From assembly GCA_029945375.1 (NCBI GenBank), contig CM057057.1, positions 2,604,001 to 2,668,000 of the forward strand: a stretch of DNA of 64,000 nucleotides, written 5' to 3'. This document shows positions 1-11,865 of the stretch, piece by piece; positions within the stretch are counted from its first letter, which is position 1; the number at the start of each line of letters is the position of its first letter. Position numbers and translations under genes: made by a program. The stretch is from Agaricus subrufescens (Eukaryota; Basidiomycota; Agaricomycetes; Agaricales; Agaricaceae). The notes under the pieces are model-generated. The model was not told the DNA's origin, did not search any database, and worked only from the letters and a program-made list of their open reading frames with translations.

Positions 1-31
1 CTCTTTGTGGTACCTCAATAACACATCTCAG

Positions 32-624
32 CACAGTATGCGGCTGCGGCGAACATTCCACTCATCAAATCCCCAAGTCTCCGGGTACCACCACCTGTAT
101 GTAGAAAACCTTCAACATGAACTTTGACTGATTGAGTGAACCCTCAAGGTAGAACTACCACAAGATATTCATCCTCTCCCAGATTCAGTAACACCATATG
201 TATGCTATTATTCAACCACGTATAGCTTTTCTCCCAATAACGTCGTATCATATTATCGCAGTTCGTCTATCCATTCACACTCGAGCCACATATTGTTACG
301 CTTGAAGGCTCTCGGCGTTCGACAATAGCAGCACACGCTGCTCGAAGGGAAACGTTCTTGCGCTCTAGGATCGAAGAAATCGAACAACGCAAACGTGATG
401 CCCTGCATAGAATTGCTCCAGGGCTGGGCACTATGCTCGTCCCTACCCGTTCTTCACCATTGTCAGCTGCTACTCCGCAAGGACCAAACATTCCTCTAGA
501 GAGTACAGCCACACCTAACTCGGAGGTCAAGGAGAGAGATATTATGGATGATTTAGTGGATCAACTGGCCGCGCTTGAGTCGAGGAATACATCACCGCCA
601 GGAAGAACTAATCAAGGAAGGTAG
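32..624 (+). CDS. C-terminal part of an unrecognised conserved-looking protein (5' end outside window)
   Basis: Three exons join in one frame: 32-96 (after an acceptor AG at 30-31), 149-199 and 262-624, with donors gtatgt at 97 and gtatgc at 200. The last exon ends at TAG 622-624. The readable product has a stretch ending in TPYFVYPFTLEPHIV, followed by a strongly basic and acidic helix (RSRIEEIEQRKRDALHRIAP) and a Ser/Thr/Pro tail ending in an acidic DDLVDQLAALES segment. The helix would suit a protein-protein contact, but I do not recognise the family. The start codon and most of the gene lie upstream. It converges with DUS2, whose stop is about 130 bases downstream. Confidence 0.6.
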
Positions 625-754
625 TTTATTATCTGTATGCTCCTGGCTCATATCAGTGAGGCAAGATGCGACGTCTGGGTGTATAATTACGTCGTGTAGA
701 CTAATAGGAATAGGAAGAGTAGAATAGCTGCAACTATGTACGCAGATCAGTCTG

Positions 755-2406
755 TCATACTGTTACAGTCGGTGTTGGTGTGACTGGGTCCGATTTGACT
801 GGAAGTGGAACCTTGGATTGAAAATAATGCGGAAGGAATGGTGCCCCCGAGCTCGGTGGCTCTGGATTTTGTGTGTTCTGCGGCGTTGCATACGAGACGT
901 CCTCATCGATCGAGGAGGCGATAGATGTAGGCACAGCGGAAGCCACAGTACTGGCTGTCGATGAGGGCGCGGCGAGAGTTTCTCCATTAGAAGTGGATAG
1001 AGTGATGTGCATCCTCCTCGATCGTGGTGGGTTCGATTCAATGATTTCGATGATCCTCTTCATTTCATCTTCACCTGTCCACTCGCCTACGAAATCCGTA
1101 ATGCCTTCATACCCCTTGGCTTGTGCAAGCTTTTGTCTATTTTTTATTGCTTCGGCTTTCTTTATGTTGACGTGGCTACCCTTGAACTGAGTAACACAGA
1201 ACTTCGTAAGGCTCCAATGATTGTCGAGGTACCTCGACTGGTGGAGGGCATACGATTAGCCACAGTAGGCCCCTGGAATAGAATGCACGCACCAGCCTGA
1301 GATATGATGGGACCAGCGTTTTATATAAATCAACGAGAGGTTTATCTGAGAAACACGTTGGGTTGGACTCGGCCGCATGAGCGATCATCACCGAATGCGC
1401 TCCTGTGCGCAAGCGTCAGAAAGCCTACTTCAACAAGGACAAGAAGAGATCTTACCAGTGACCTCCCTCACTCGTTTGGCATCTTCCCATCCTTGACAAT
1501 CTCCGTTCTCTACAACCGCAATTCCTTTACCAAGACCCTCCACAAATTTCACGATTTCGTTTAGTCTTTCAATCATCGCTCTCTCTTTGTCCCTCATATT
1601 CCTCGTCCGACAATGCACAGTCAGTGCACTGATACCTGTTGCACATATCCTTTCCACTAATTTTAGCGTATCTTCCTGCGATGGCAACAATCTAATCTTC
1701 GCAGACACCGAAATTTCCTCGGGCATCGCCTCTCTCAGCGCCGTCAGGATAGAGCATAGTAAATCTGGGTTCGTTAAAAGAGCGGCGCCCATGCCGGCAT
1801 GAGTAGAAAATGGTTTGGGACACCCGCAGTTCAAGTCGATACCAGAAACATCTTGCATCACGGTCCTGGCAGCTTGAACTGCTAATTCGGGATCGGCTGA
1901 ACCAATTTGATAGATGAGGTAGGGTTTTTCGATAGGGTGGGTTGTCCAGATGGCACGAGAAACGCCATTATATGATATGACTCCGGTCACAGCTGGATAT
2001 TCGAGTCATTACAGGTGTAAGGGCGGAACGCGAACAGGCGTACGGTCTACTTCTCGTTTGGAATGCAAGATAGCTTTATCGACGATCTCGGGGCCCCAAA
2101 CCATAGTCGCACCATGTTTGAGAGCAAAAAGCCTAGTTGGTACTGAGAATGGATGAACGATGGCCGCAAAATGGGGTAATATGTTAACCACTTACGAGCA
2201 CCCGACCGAACCATTGGAGCGAGAAAGACGCCGTTTTTGTAATCGTCAGAGGTGAGATGTTCCAGCTTCTGTTTCTTTTGCGCACGAGGAGAGGGTTCTG
2301 GCGAGTGCGGGCGACGAGTCATTCTGGAAAGAAGAGAGCGGCAGAGTTTGTAAAAAGAAACGGACATCGCAGATCCCTCAGATGCGGCAAAAGTAATGTT
2401 TGTCAT
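755..2406 (-). CDS. DUS2: tRNA-dihydrouridine(20) synthase, DUS2 type
   Basis: Flavin enzyme that reduces a uridine in the tRNA D-loop to dihydrouridine. The N-terminal exon holds NGVFLAPMVRSGA, which joins across an intron to LPTRLFALKHGA as in the Dus TIM barrel. A second join gives REVDPVTGVISYNG. Further on come the QIGSADPELAVQAA strand, the catalytic-loop signature DLNCGCPKPFSTHAGMGAAL with the active-site Cys, and the FMN-phosphate strand around TVHCRTRNMRDKERA. The C-terminus carries a Ser/Thr/Pro-rich tail of about 90 residues that looks poorly conserved. The start may be ATG 2406 or ATG 2322 (MTRRPHSPEPSP); I give the longer. At least five short introns. The 5' end almost abuts the stop of the neighbouring oxidoreductase at 2431 on the same strand. 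Confidence 0.9.
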
Positions 2407-2430
2407 CACCAAACTAGGTACTTGATATAC

Positions 2431-3683
2431 TTAGTCCGATACTTTGACTATCACTTTCTCCCCGCTCAGTTGATTCGTCCTCAGCAACTCCAATGCCTGC
2501 TCTGCTCTCTGTTGAAGACTGCCCTGGTCCATCACGCGATACCGCGTAGGCCTGATTAGTCCTTTGTCCAATAACCCTGCAAGCACGACTGGTAACAGTT
2601 TCTCTTTCATCACCGGATCCTATACAATCAAGATTTAGGAATTCAACGACGCTAGTATAACATCAGCGACATACCTCGTGGTAGTAAAATGTCCTGACGC
2701 CGATGATGTCGACTTCTTTTCCGAACGGATTCAACTCGTCCGGTAGCGGTAAAGTACTAATCAAATCGTCTCCGTCGTCAACATTCAACGTCGTCCCTCT
2801 TTTAACGGGCAGCAATAGTGCTAGACTTCCAGCTGGGTCTAGTACTTTTGCAATGTTACTCAAGCTATTTATGACGGCAACACAATCAACGGCCTTGGTC
2901 AGTTTACTCGATCCTCCGACCACTTTATTAATGTCTTCAGTGAGAGTGGTGCTGCGGTAGTCGAATACATGCGTTACTCCAAGACCGCGAAGGTATTCGT
3001 GATGTTTTGTGGAAGCCGTGGCAATAATGTTCTTGTAGCGAGCAAGGTGAAGGATGCGAATCATGTATTGCCCTGCGGTTGAACCGGCACCGTAAATCAA
3101 GATTGGGATATCAGCGAGAAGGGGATCTCCTGAGGCTGGTAGGTTCAACGGCATGGGCAGGGAAAGCTGGTTGAAAAGGGTGTAGAATGCACAGACGAAA
3201 TTGTCCGGGATTGTTGCGGCCGCTTCGAAGGACAAATTATCGGGAATCTTTGTTAACATCTCAGTCTGGAATTTACGGCAATGGGAGGACTCGACATACC
3301 TTGGCGCATACCCACCCCGGTTGAACAGCGTATTGTTGTAGGCCCTTATAGCGAGATGGTCCATAGGCGAATGTTGCAACCTATATTGAAAGTGTTCAAT
3401 CATTCCGAACCTCTTATGCCCGAGATGGACACACTCGATCAGTTGGCTTCAAGTCCTTGATGTTGCTTCCGATCTTTATCACCGTGCCAGCAATGGTGAA
3501 TCCCAAAATGAGCGGATACTGTTGAATAAGTTTGCCTTGATCCACCATGTAGACTTCGGGTGGGATCACTGCTGAATATTCGACTTTAATTAGCACCTCG
3601 TCCTCTTGAGGCTCCTCTGTAGGCACTTGTAGGGTGCCAACAACTTTTTCAGCGGTCGTAGCAATTGCAGTATGGGTAGACAT
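2431..3683 (-). CDS. Medium-chain dehydrogenase/reductase, quinone-oxidoreductase-like
   Basis: The MDR fold with a GroES-like N-terminal half is clear: EDEVLIKVEYSAVIPPEVYM, then PLILGFTIAGTVIKIGSNIKDLKPTDRV. It is followed by the linker FEAAATIPDNFVCAFYTLF and the nucleotide-binding Rossmann segment PILIYGAGSTAGQYMIRIL. The glycine pattern is close to the AxGxxG of NADPH-dependent quinone reductases. No structural zinc Cys cluster is visible, which suits the zinc-independent enoyl/quinone reductase branch. The C-terminus LSGEKVIVKVSD is the usual end of this family. The exon ending VRTFYYHE joins DPVMKEKLLPVVL. The substrate cannot be read from sequence. The start ATG at 3683 (MSTHTAIATTAEK) is the first in frame. 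Confidence 0.87.
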
Positions 3684-4500
3684 TTTGGTAATGGCAGAGC
3701 GGAGAAGAGACAGATATTTTTGTAACTGTTGCGAGACGGTCGCCCGTTCTTAAATATGCTTAGTACCAACACGCTAGAGGATACCCCGGTTAGAACTTGT
3801 TGAGTTCACCAAAGCCTCAACAGTCAGCAGCTGACCAAGTTCACCGTGACCTGTATAATCCCGTTAAGGGTGACGATGGTGCACTGGTAGTGCAAGATTT
3901 TTGGCTGACTGTCATAGATCATTAGCACATCCATAATTGGCAAGTGTGCTATATACATAGTGCACTGTTCAATTCTGCCGTTGGAACCCGCTGACTATTA
4001 GATTTTTTTGCGTGAGAGTAAGAATGGTTGGGTGTTCTTCAAAGAGAGCATCGTGTGGAAGCCGGCAGGCTATCCGACCGCAATCGACTCTTGTATATTT
4101 TTGCAATGTACAAATTGATCTACAGGGTTCGGATTTGCCTGCGTCTTTGTCCCAAAGGAAATATGTTTACATGATGAAAAACGCATGGCGATATCAGCTA
4201 CAACAATGCACACGCGTAGAAAAAGGTAAAACATTCACGACCCCTAACCGAATCGAACGATCGTCTTGCGGCATCGGGCGACCCTCGATACTTCGACGAT
4301 TCGCAGAAGTATCGAAGATCGATGTAGATGTCACGCGCTTTACCACTAAGCTAAGAGGTCTTTAGAGATTAACAAAGCTCTTGGCGATATATAGGCGTAG
4401 TGGCGTGAGAAAACAACACGAATAAGTAAAGTAGTGACCAAATGGGGGTAGCTTCTACCTCAGCTGCATACCTCGTCCCGTACTTGTCCGTAAACCACTT
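3684..4500. other. Intergenic region between divergent genes
   Basis: About 0.8 kb between the start of the MDR enzyme and the start of ceramide glucosyltransferase. Apart from the tRNA-like unit at 4239-4360, I see no convincing coding sequence. It should hold both promoters, but no clear TATA or other motif stands out. Confidence 0.6.
4239..4360 (-). tRNA. tRNA-like gene with A and B boxes and a hairpin-containing interior
   Basis: On the minus strand a 7-bp acceptor stem (GACCTCT with AGGGGTC, one G-U) closes a 122-nt unit. A near-perfect A box (TAGCTTAGTGG, with a 4-bp D stem GCTT/AAGC) and a B-box-like T loop (CGTTCGATTCG) are present. The interior is longer than a normal tRNA and contains a strong hairpin (TTCGATACTTC against GAAGTATCGA), best explained as an intron or an unusual variable arm. 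I cannot fix the anticodon: the best anticodon stem (GTGAC/GTCGC) does not give a normal amino-acid anticodon. It may be a degenerate tRNA or a tRNA-derived element. It lies upstream of the ceramide glucosyltransferase gene. Confidence 0.4.
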
Positions 4501-6040
4501 ATGCGCGACGACAATGGCTCACCTATAACCGCCTCTCTCGTGCTTGCAACAGTGGGAGCAATATGGTATCTAACATTATGGACCATCGGAATGATAGGCT
4601 GTCTTACCGCGTAAGTCGAACCATTACGGGGTTGGCCATGGGATCACCATACTTGTATCATTAACATTGTCTACGACTTTTGATACGTATAGGAGGCGCC
4701 GGTATCGTCTGCGACCCCGTTCACCACTTGCGAGCGCGCCGCGGAACACCGTACCTGGAGTATCTATTCTTCGACCGTTGAAGGGTCTGGACACAAATCT
4801 ATACGAGAATTTAGAGAGTACATTCACCCAAGAATACCCCAACTATGAAATCCTTTTTTCTGTTGCAGATGAAAATGATCAAGCGCTTGTCGTTGTCAGG
4901 GAGTTGATAGCGAAGTACCCTCATGTCACGGCGGAAATAATTATTGGTGAGGTGCTGGCGCCTCTCAACTATGTCCCCGTACTCATTGTATCGTCTGTTC
5001 TAGGAGAGGAAATTGTTGGTGTTAACCCAAAGGTTAACAACCTAGTTCGTTCATATGCCAGAGCTGCGCATGATATTTTATGGGTTCTCGATTCAAACGT
5101 TATGGCAGATCCGGGAACTCTGGGGCGCTCTGTCGATGCTCTCATCAATCCATCACCAAAGAAGGCACAGAAGAAAAGAATCGCGATGGTACATCACGTC
5201 CCCTTTGCGTTTGTCAACGAACCAAAACTCGGTTCCCAGGTCGAAGAAGCATTTCTCAATACCAATCATGCCAAAATGTACATCGCCATCAATACAGTGG
5301 CGTTGGAGTCCTGCGTTGTAGGAAAATCGAATCTCTATCGGCGGTCGGATGCTGACAAACTCAACGGGTCATTGAAACCTCACCCTCCTCCCCCGTCCGA
5401 GACCGTTTCTCCTTCAACTTCGTTTGCCGATGAATATGGGCTGCGTGCCTTTGGACGGTATCTTGCGGAGGACAACATGATCGCAAGCGCACTTTGGCAT
5501 GAGCTTGACGTACGACATGAGCTTTCGTGTGACGTCGCAAGGAACGCCATTGGGAACATGACTCTTTCTGACTATATTTGGCGACGAGTGCGGTGGATTC
5601 GTGTACGGAAACACATGGTCCTTACTGCGACTATCCTCGAGCCTTTGACGGAATGTATCGTGCTGTCGCTGTTAGCGAGTTGGAGTCTCCGCCGGCTTTC
5701 GGGCATCCCCATGTGGCTTGTCCTTTTGATTCACTACCCTCTTTGGATCGCAGTTGATCTGGACGTGTACGAATCACTCGCAGGGCACCCCTTACCGTTG
5801 TCTCGGTTGAGGCAGTTCCTGGGAGCCTGGCTGTTAAGAGAGTTCTTGGCCTTTCCCATCTGGTGCGTGGCTATTGTGGGCAGTGAAGTAGTGTGGCGAG
5901 GGAAAACCTACCGCATGTTGCGAAATGGTGAAGTGGAACATGCTGCGGGAGAGGGATATCTCAGTTCATTATTAAAACGACTGCGTGGCACACCGAGGAG
6001 AGGACATTACGAGCGACTGGATAACCCAACCAATATTTAG
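4501..6040 (+). CDS. Ceramide glucosyltransferase (GT21)
   Basis: Transfers glucose from UDP-glucose to ceramide at Golgi/ER membranes, the first step to fungal glucosylceramide. Exon 1 (4501-4610) encodes one N-terminal membrane helix (ASLVLATVGAIWYLTLW). Exon 2 begins at 4693, and the joined frame is 485 residues. Family motifs are in order: VSILRPLKGLDTNLYENLES, NYEILFSVADENDQA (D1 region), DSNVMADPGTL (D2), FGRYLAEDNMIASALW (D3) and RRVRWIRVRKHM, which matches the (Q/R)XXRW processive-GT motif. C-terminal hydrophobic segments follow (near VLLIHYPLWIAVDLDVY and FLAFPIWCVAIVGSEVVW). Nothing looks broken. It converges with the homeodomain gene 260 bases downstream. Confidence 0.94.
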
Positions 6041-6300
6041 ACAGTGTGATATCTATCGTCCCTAAATTAAAACAGTTTACACAATCGGACATAAAGAGAG
6101 AACCTAGTCCAAATATGGTCCAAATCATACAAAGAAGATCTGAAAGAGTGACAAGGCAGTGTGTGTGTGTGTATTAGAGGAGCATGGGGTGTGAATTAGA
6201 GGGGGATTAGATGGGTGGAATAGAATAATATGGGAATTATTGCCAGACGGTGGCTTTTGAGGAAAATTATAAGAATAAGAAGATAAGTTAGAAAAGAGCG
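6041..6300. other. Convergent intergenic region with a short GT microsatellite
   Basis: The region lies between the stops of ceramide glucosyltransferase and the homeodomain gene. It contains a (GT)n tract at about 6160-6172 and AT-rich sequence suited to two 3' UTRs. No gene was seen. Confidence 0.55.
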
Positions 6301-7184
6301 TCATGAATGTCCATCGTAAATAGAACTTGACTCGGAGAGGGCCCTCCCTGCTTGCCATCGTGAAGTGCATAAAATGCGGAAGTGATGAATCATAACGACT
6401 TCCTCGAACCAATCATCCGACCAATCCTTGCAAGTGCTCAGAGTGATTGGTCGGATGCGGTATTTGTCCCCGGTTGACGCAGTGACTATAGTTTCTTTGC
6501 CAGTCCCGCGTTTCTGTCGCTCATTGGAGAACCAATTTTTGACCTGTTTGAATGATCTGGAGATGACATGAAGTCAAGTCAATCGGGTAGCAACAGAAAT
6601 GTAGCGATTATTTCTCACCTACGAATAGTCAGGGCAATTATGGCCATCCATGCATCCGAGGGATACATCGTGATTTCGTCATAGACCATTCTGAGGACGA
6701 GTAACTGTCTGTCGTTAGCTGGGGAGTTATCGAGGGAGCTGATGCGTTTTGCTTGGTCCACCATTTCTCTTCTCTTCTCGGTTAATCTCTTTTTTGCAGA
6801 GAGGTCTTGTGGCCTCGGAGTCCCATGTCTCCGAGTTTTTCTGCGGTTACCAGATCTAGTATTGTGGGACAAATCAGAAAGCCGAGAAGAGGCTGAAGAA
6901 GAGGTGGAGGTGGACGAAGAAGCGGAGGCGGACGATATAGACTCGTCCGCCTGTGATTGGGAAGTGGTCGGGCGAGTGATGAGTGGGGGGTCCGTTGGAC
7001 CGGGAGGTATATCTGAGGGGAGATTATGCATTACGGGAGAGTTACAGAGGCGGTGAATGGAAATGTCTGCGGAGGTGTGGGGGGTGAAGTGGTCGTTGTA
7101 CTTTGTGCGTTCAATGTCATCTGTAGCAATGAGGGCTAGGACATGAAGGGCTCCTGTAGGAGGGAGGGTCATGATAATACGCAT
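6301..7184 (-). CDS. Homeodomain transcription factor
   Basis: The C-terminal half holds a homeodomain split by an intron of about 55 nt. Helices 1-2 are in the first exon (SPANDRQLLVLRMVYDEI, then MYPSDAWMAIIALTIRR). The joined recognition helix reads SFKQVKNWFSNERQKRG, with the invariant W, F and N plus a basic tail. Upstream is a long Ser-rich stretch and a basic segment (NRRKTRRHGTPRP) that may serve as a nuclear signal. After the homeodomain only about 55 residues remain before TGA at 6301-6303. It acts presumably in the nucleus; targets are unknown. The start at ATG 7184 is provisional (ATG 7172 is also possible). It is transcribed divergently from SEC3, with 195 bases between start codons. 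Confidence 0.85.
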
Positions 7185-7379
7185 GCAGGAAATAGAGACT
7201 AGAAAGAGTGTGCGCGACTAGCGCGTCGTAAAGAGAAAGGAGAGAATGTGGTCGCTGGGACGTGAATTAGGGGGCCGTATGAGTAGCTGCAGTATGTGCA
7301 ACGTCCTTGGACTTTGTATTCCAGCGGCATCTCCCGGTATTGTTCTCACCTTTGTCGTCATCGAAACTCTTCCTTGTTC
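7185..7379. promoter_or_regulatory. Shared divergent promoter region, homeodomain gene / SEC3
   Basis: Only 195 bases separate the two start codons, so regulatory sequence must be shared or overlapping. No TATA-like box is evident. A minor pyrimidine-rich stretch lies near the SEC3 start. Confidence 0.5.
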
Positions 7380-10300
7380 ATGGCAGACATCAAGCAGAGC
7401 ATCATTGCTTCTGTCTTTTCCAGGCGCAATGCCTCTGGAAACGGCGAGGAATCCTACGTCTCGCATATCAAAATCTGGGAGGATGCTGGTCCAGAGGGCC
7501 GCAAGGCCCGGTACATTCTGCTTTCGCGTATGTCTGCGGCCCGGATCACCAGCACAATACTCTGTTCAAGTCATTTAATCTAGAGGCCAGCAACGGGGGC
7601 GGATTCCTGCACAAGTCCAAACTGAACAACAATGGCTCCTTCTCCGTCGGCAAAACCTGGCGGCTTACTGAACTTCGAGGTCTGCAGGCTCTAGGAGTGA
7701 GTATGCGCACATACGCTTGCGGACTGCAACTCTGATTCCAAAGCAGCCGTTGGCATTCAATATCACTCTTTCGAGGACTTACAAGTGGCAAACAGAGTCT
7801 GCTATCGACCAAAATAACTTCTTGAGTGCCCTGATACGACTATTCAGGCAATTCACAGGCCCGTCTACACCTTTACGCCTGGAGGGTATCGTCGACCCGG
7901 AAGTTGAAAGTCAGATTATTATATTAAACATACAATGTGTCAACTCACCAATACTTCTAGCTTCTTCCCGTCTACCCCCCGTAACCACCGATAACAATCG
8001 ACCACAACGTAATCTTCGACCCGCCACACCCCAGAACAATGAACAAGCTCCACCCCTTGTCCCCACCCCTCTTTCTAACAGAGTTGGAATACCCATACCA
8101 CGTGTAGCATCTCCAGCCAATGAACGGGAGACAACCACTTCAACTCGCACAAAAGATCCGCCGCTCAATTCAGCACCAGATGTACAAAGACCGAGCAGGA
8201 GCCCGGATGGGGCTCCCGCTATGCCCCTGGCTTTACGGCCAGGGCGACAAATTCCGAATACAAGACAATTTACGCCACCGCAGCCACCTGCCCCAAATTT
8301 ACCACTCTCAAACAGAGATGTAGATCGTGTAGACGGTAGTGACCGGTCAAGGAAAGATTCTAACAGGTCTACAAAATCCTCGAAATCTCATCCGTCGGTG
8401 GTTGATAATACTTCAGGCGGTGCACCCACCCCTGCTGTACATACACATGACGATTCCCTGGATGTTCGGGTGCCGCCGCGGTCAAGGACGATTTCCACGG
8501 CAGGAAAGGAGAATGGTTCGACAGGTCGTAAAGATCCGAATGCGCGGCTGTCGTACTTCGACCCTGCAAATCAGCAAGTGTTGGGCCGCTTGATCGGGGG
8601 AGGTGATGTCGCTGGTACAGATGTAAATGGACATCTAGATGGAGAAGCCGGAGATGAGGTCGAAAGCGCACAAGATACTCTCGTGATTGTTGAAGAAATG
8701 ATTGAAGGCTACGAATGGGCCAGTGATGATGTAATTGGTAGGAAAGTTGCGAGAGGTGCTGCCGACTTGATCGAGGCTAGGCTATTGGATGAACTAATGG
8801 CGTTGGACAAGGTATTTTCGGTCAAACTCATTGAAACCTGCGTCAGCAAGACTTAACGACACTGGACATCTTTTTTGTGCAGGCGAATATCCATTCCTTC
8901 TTGGAAGCGGACGATAGGGTTGGGTTGGTTATGAAATTCATGGATGATGCTTTGGCAGAGCTGGAAAATCTGGACGGCCTTATTTCGTCATATAAGATTC
9001 ATCTCAACGTTTGTGATTCACCAATGTATCAATCAGAGCCTTTTCTAACATTTGTCATTAATACAGGCTGTCAATGATGATATCTTACATATCCAATCTC
9101 AAAACAGAGGCCTGCAAGTCCAGACACAGAATCAACGGGCCCTGATGAACGAGATCCGCAATCTTCTTGTGAGCGTTATGTTGCGTTAGACAAAAATTAC
9201 CGCTAAATTTTTTTCAAAGCAAACCGTGCAAGTCAGTTCCGACGCGCTCTTAACACTTTCGCAAGAATCGTTGGAGAAATCACAGAGTATATCCAATCTG
9301 GAACATGCTGCCAGCGAATTGTACAAAGCGCTGCAGGCTGGAAGAGATACAGGTGAGTTGTTTTCGTTGTTCTGTGTGATGAAGCTAAGTGTTTCATTAG
9401 ACATAGCTGCAACTATGGAACGACTTCAAGAATATCGCACACATAACTCTCAATTTTGTAAGCGCATGCACGATTTTTTGACGATCATGTTCAGTGCACA
9501 GGTAATTTATGGTCAAAATGAAATTGAAAACCATGAGCTGATTACGTTCAGGCCAAACTGTTACTGGGTGAAACGAATGGTTTGACAAAGCCGAGAAGGG
9601 GTAGTAGGCAAACTGTCATCCAGCATCAGGATGTTGAAGAGTATTTGGGGAGGTACTGTGGTTTGATGTTGTACATTAAGGAGATGGACGAAGTCATCTA
9701 TGGGCGACTGTGTGCTGTGAGTCCTAGTTGTCCTCACCTGATTACTGTGCTAACCATACTCCGTCCAACCCTAGTCGTATTTCTCAGCCGCAAGCGACTT
9801 ACACGGTACCCAGATGAAAGCTTTGTTAAATGCTTACCTTGGTTTAGTGAAGAAGGCTTCCGAGGAGGACGGAGAGTACGGTGAGTATTCCTCCGATAGA
9901 GGGCAGTACATTGTTAATATTCTTGAAGTGTTCGGCCCTGGACCCTCCAGCAAGGCACCGTCAGGCGTGCGCCGAGCAGGTACCCTCATACGGTCACCAA
10001 TGGAATCATGGAATAAAGACAAAGACAAATCGTCAACTTCTGTCAGGACATCCACCTCTAACGATGGAGACCTACGCGTCTCAGAGGTTTTTTCGTTGAT
10101 CCTCGAGCAAATCATCCCGGTGGTTTACCAAGAAAATGCCTTCATGGTGGACTTTTTGCAAATCAACTCATTGAACCATGATACTGCATTGACCTTTGCG
10201 GATTATATGGAGTTAGATCATTACTTCCGACGGCAGGCTGCGAGATCGAATAGCTTGAGTTCCGCAACGGTCAAGCTGGCTAGGAGTGCAATGGATTTAA

Positions 10301-11562
10301 TTTTTGGATTTTTACCACAGGAAATGAAAGGATGGCTCGAGAAGGCTTTGGAGAAGGATCCCATGTGAGCAGGTTCTTTTTCCAGAAATAAAACTTGCTG
10401 ATCTCTTATGACCGTAGTGAAGTTGTTGGGGTCCTTGCGATACTAGAAAGATATATTGCAGAAGTAGATGAGAAAGGGAACCAGTTTCTATTCGGCTTTC
10501 TGGGGAAACAATATACTCGACTAAAGGGGGTCTTTGACAGGCACATTGTTAAGTTTCCCATACGCTTTGGTTTGACACATACTGACACAGGAGCCAGAAT
10601 GACCAATTGAAATCGATCGAGCGAACAAAGTTGACATACAAGAAACGCAAAGGTGTTGCGCCATTTATCAAACAGTTGCCCAACTATATCCAACGGGTTG
10701 AAACTCAACTTGTCGCGACTGGCGCCAACGAATCGGGGTTGGGGGTACGGGAGAGTGTGGATGCGGCGTATGACAAGATTGTGAATACGATATTTGAAAC
10801 CTTAAAGGCGATAGCAAATATGGATGGTGATGAAGAAGATAAAGGACAACTGACATACCATGTCGTCATCATTGGTGAGTGTGTTCATTTCGCTAAAGGA
10901 GATAACGTTTATCGTGAGCTTTCTTTTCTTTTCTTTGTGTTCTATTCAGAAAACATGCACTATTTTATCTCCGATACGGCGAAGATGGATTCTGGATCCG
11001 TGGGAACGTTTACTAAGAAGGCTAGAGGGCTGTACGATGAAAATCTCGAAGCGTATATCAAGATTTTGTTTAGGCGAGCATTCGGAAGGATTATCGTTGA
11101 GTTTCCTTTTTTGGTGTCAGAGAGTCGAATTAATGATGTTGACTTTTTTTTTTACTTTGTGTTCTATAGGATTACTTCGAAGGAATGGAACGGCTTCTGC
11201 GGACATTAGCTTCTCCGAGTGACATTACCACGAACCCCACTTATAACAAAAATGCCTTCCGAAAAATTGCCAAGGAATACACGATCAAGGATCTCCGAAA
11301 ACATGTTGATGGGATGAACAAATTAGTGACGAAACATTTTATAGACGCGCCGGTTGTTAACCCGGGTAATACGAATCAGGATAGAGTGGATGACGGTGTT
11401 GGTAGGACTGTTTTGGTGGGTGTTTGGAGGACTTGTGAGGAAGAGTTGATGAGGGTGGCAGAGGGTTGGAAGGAGAGAGTGAGCCAGTGTTATGGTGAAG
11501 CAGTGGGACTAGAGTTCAATACTGCTGACGTGGAACAAGCTTTCAAGAGGCATAGAATTTGA
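7380..11562 (+). CDS. SEC3: Exocyst complex component Sec3
   Basis: Exocyst subunit that marks the plasma membrane for vesicle tethering in polarised growth. The start ATG at 7380 gives MADIKQSIIASVFSRRN. The Sec3 N-terminal PIP2/Rho-binding PH-like domain follows (ARYILLSR, then KTWRLTELRGLQALG and FNITLSRTYKWQTES). A long Pro/Ser/Arg-rich linker covers roughly 7960-8560. The C-terminal Sec3 helical-rod region starts near GYEWASDDVIGRKVARGAADL and runs through LMALDKANIHSFLEADDRVG, LQVQTQNQRALMNEIRNLL and the later helical exons. It ends at TGA 11560-11562 after VEQAFKRHRI. About ten short introns. A second exocyst subunit, Sec8, lies 23 kb away. The exon joins in the middle are approximate. 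Confidence 0.9.
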
Positions 11563-11865
11563 TCGTGGATCATGGATCTGGAGTTGAGCCACTTCGGACC
11601 CTTCAAGGGTGCTTGACCGCTTGAAAATCCCGACTTGTTCTTCGAGTGGAGGTGAAGATCACGTAGATTTTGTACCCGCTAAAGTACAGTTTCTAATACA
11701 GGCACTACTTTTTTTAAATACTTTTGCGATTGATCGATGAAACATCAAACAGTGAAGCAGCTCGACGTTCGAACACGTTGCACGTTTGCAGAAAAATCGG
11801 CGAGTTAAATAGGAAATCAAATACGATAATTCAACGAACGAGCAATACGCCACCTTGATAAACGT
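11563..11865. other. Convergent intergenic region
   Basis: About 300 bases between the stops of SEC3 and the HVA22-like gene. It is AT-rich, with no recognisable gene, and presumably holds two 3' UTRs. Confidence 0.5.

Noticed and set aside
4012..4365. Plus-strand open frame of 117 codons upstream of ceramide glucosyltransferase
   Set aside because: It runs across the tRNA-like unit, has no recognisable domain and an unbiased composition.
6125..6412. Minus-strand frame beyond the homeodomain exon
   Set aside because: It overlaps the true last exon in another frame; the homeodomain frame ends at TGA 6301-6303.
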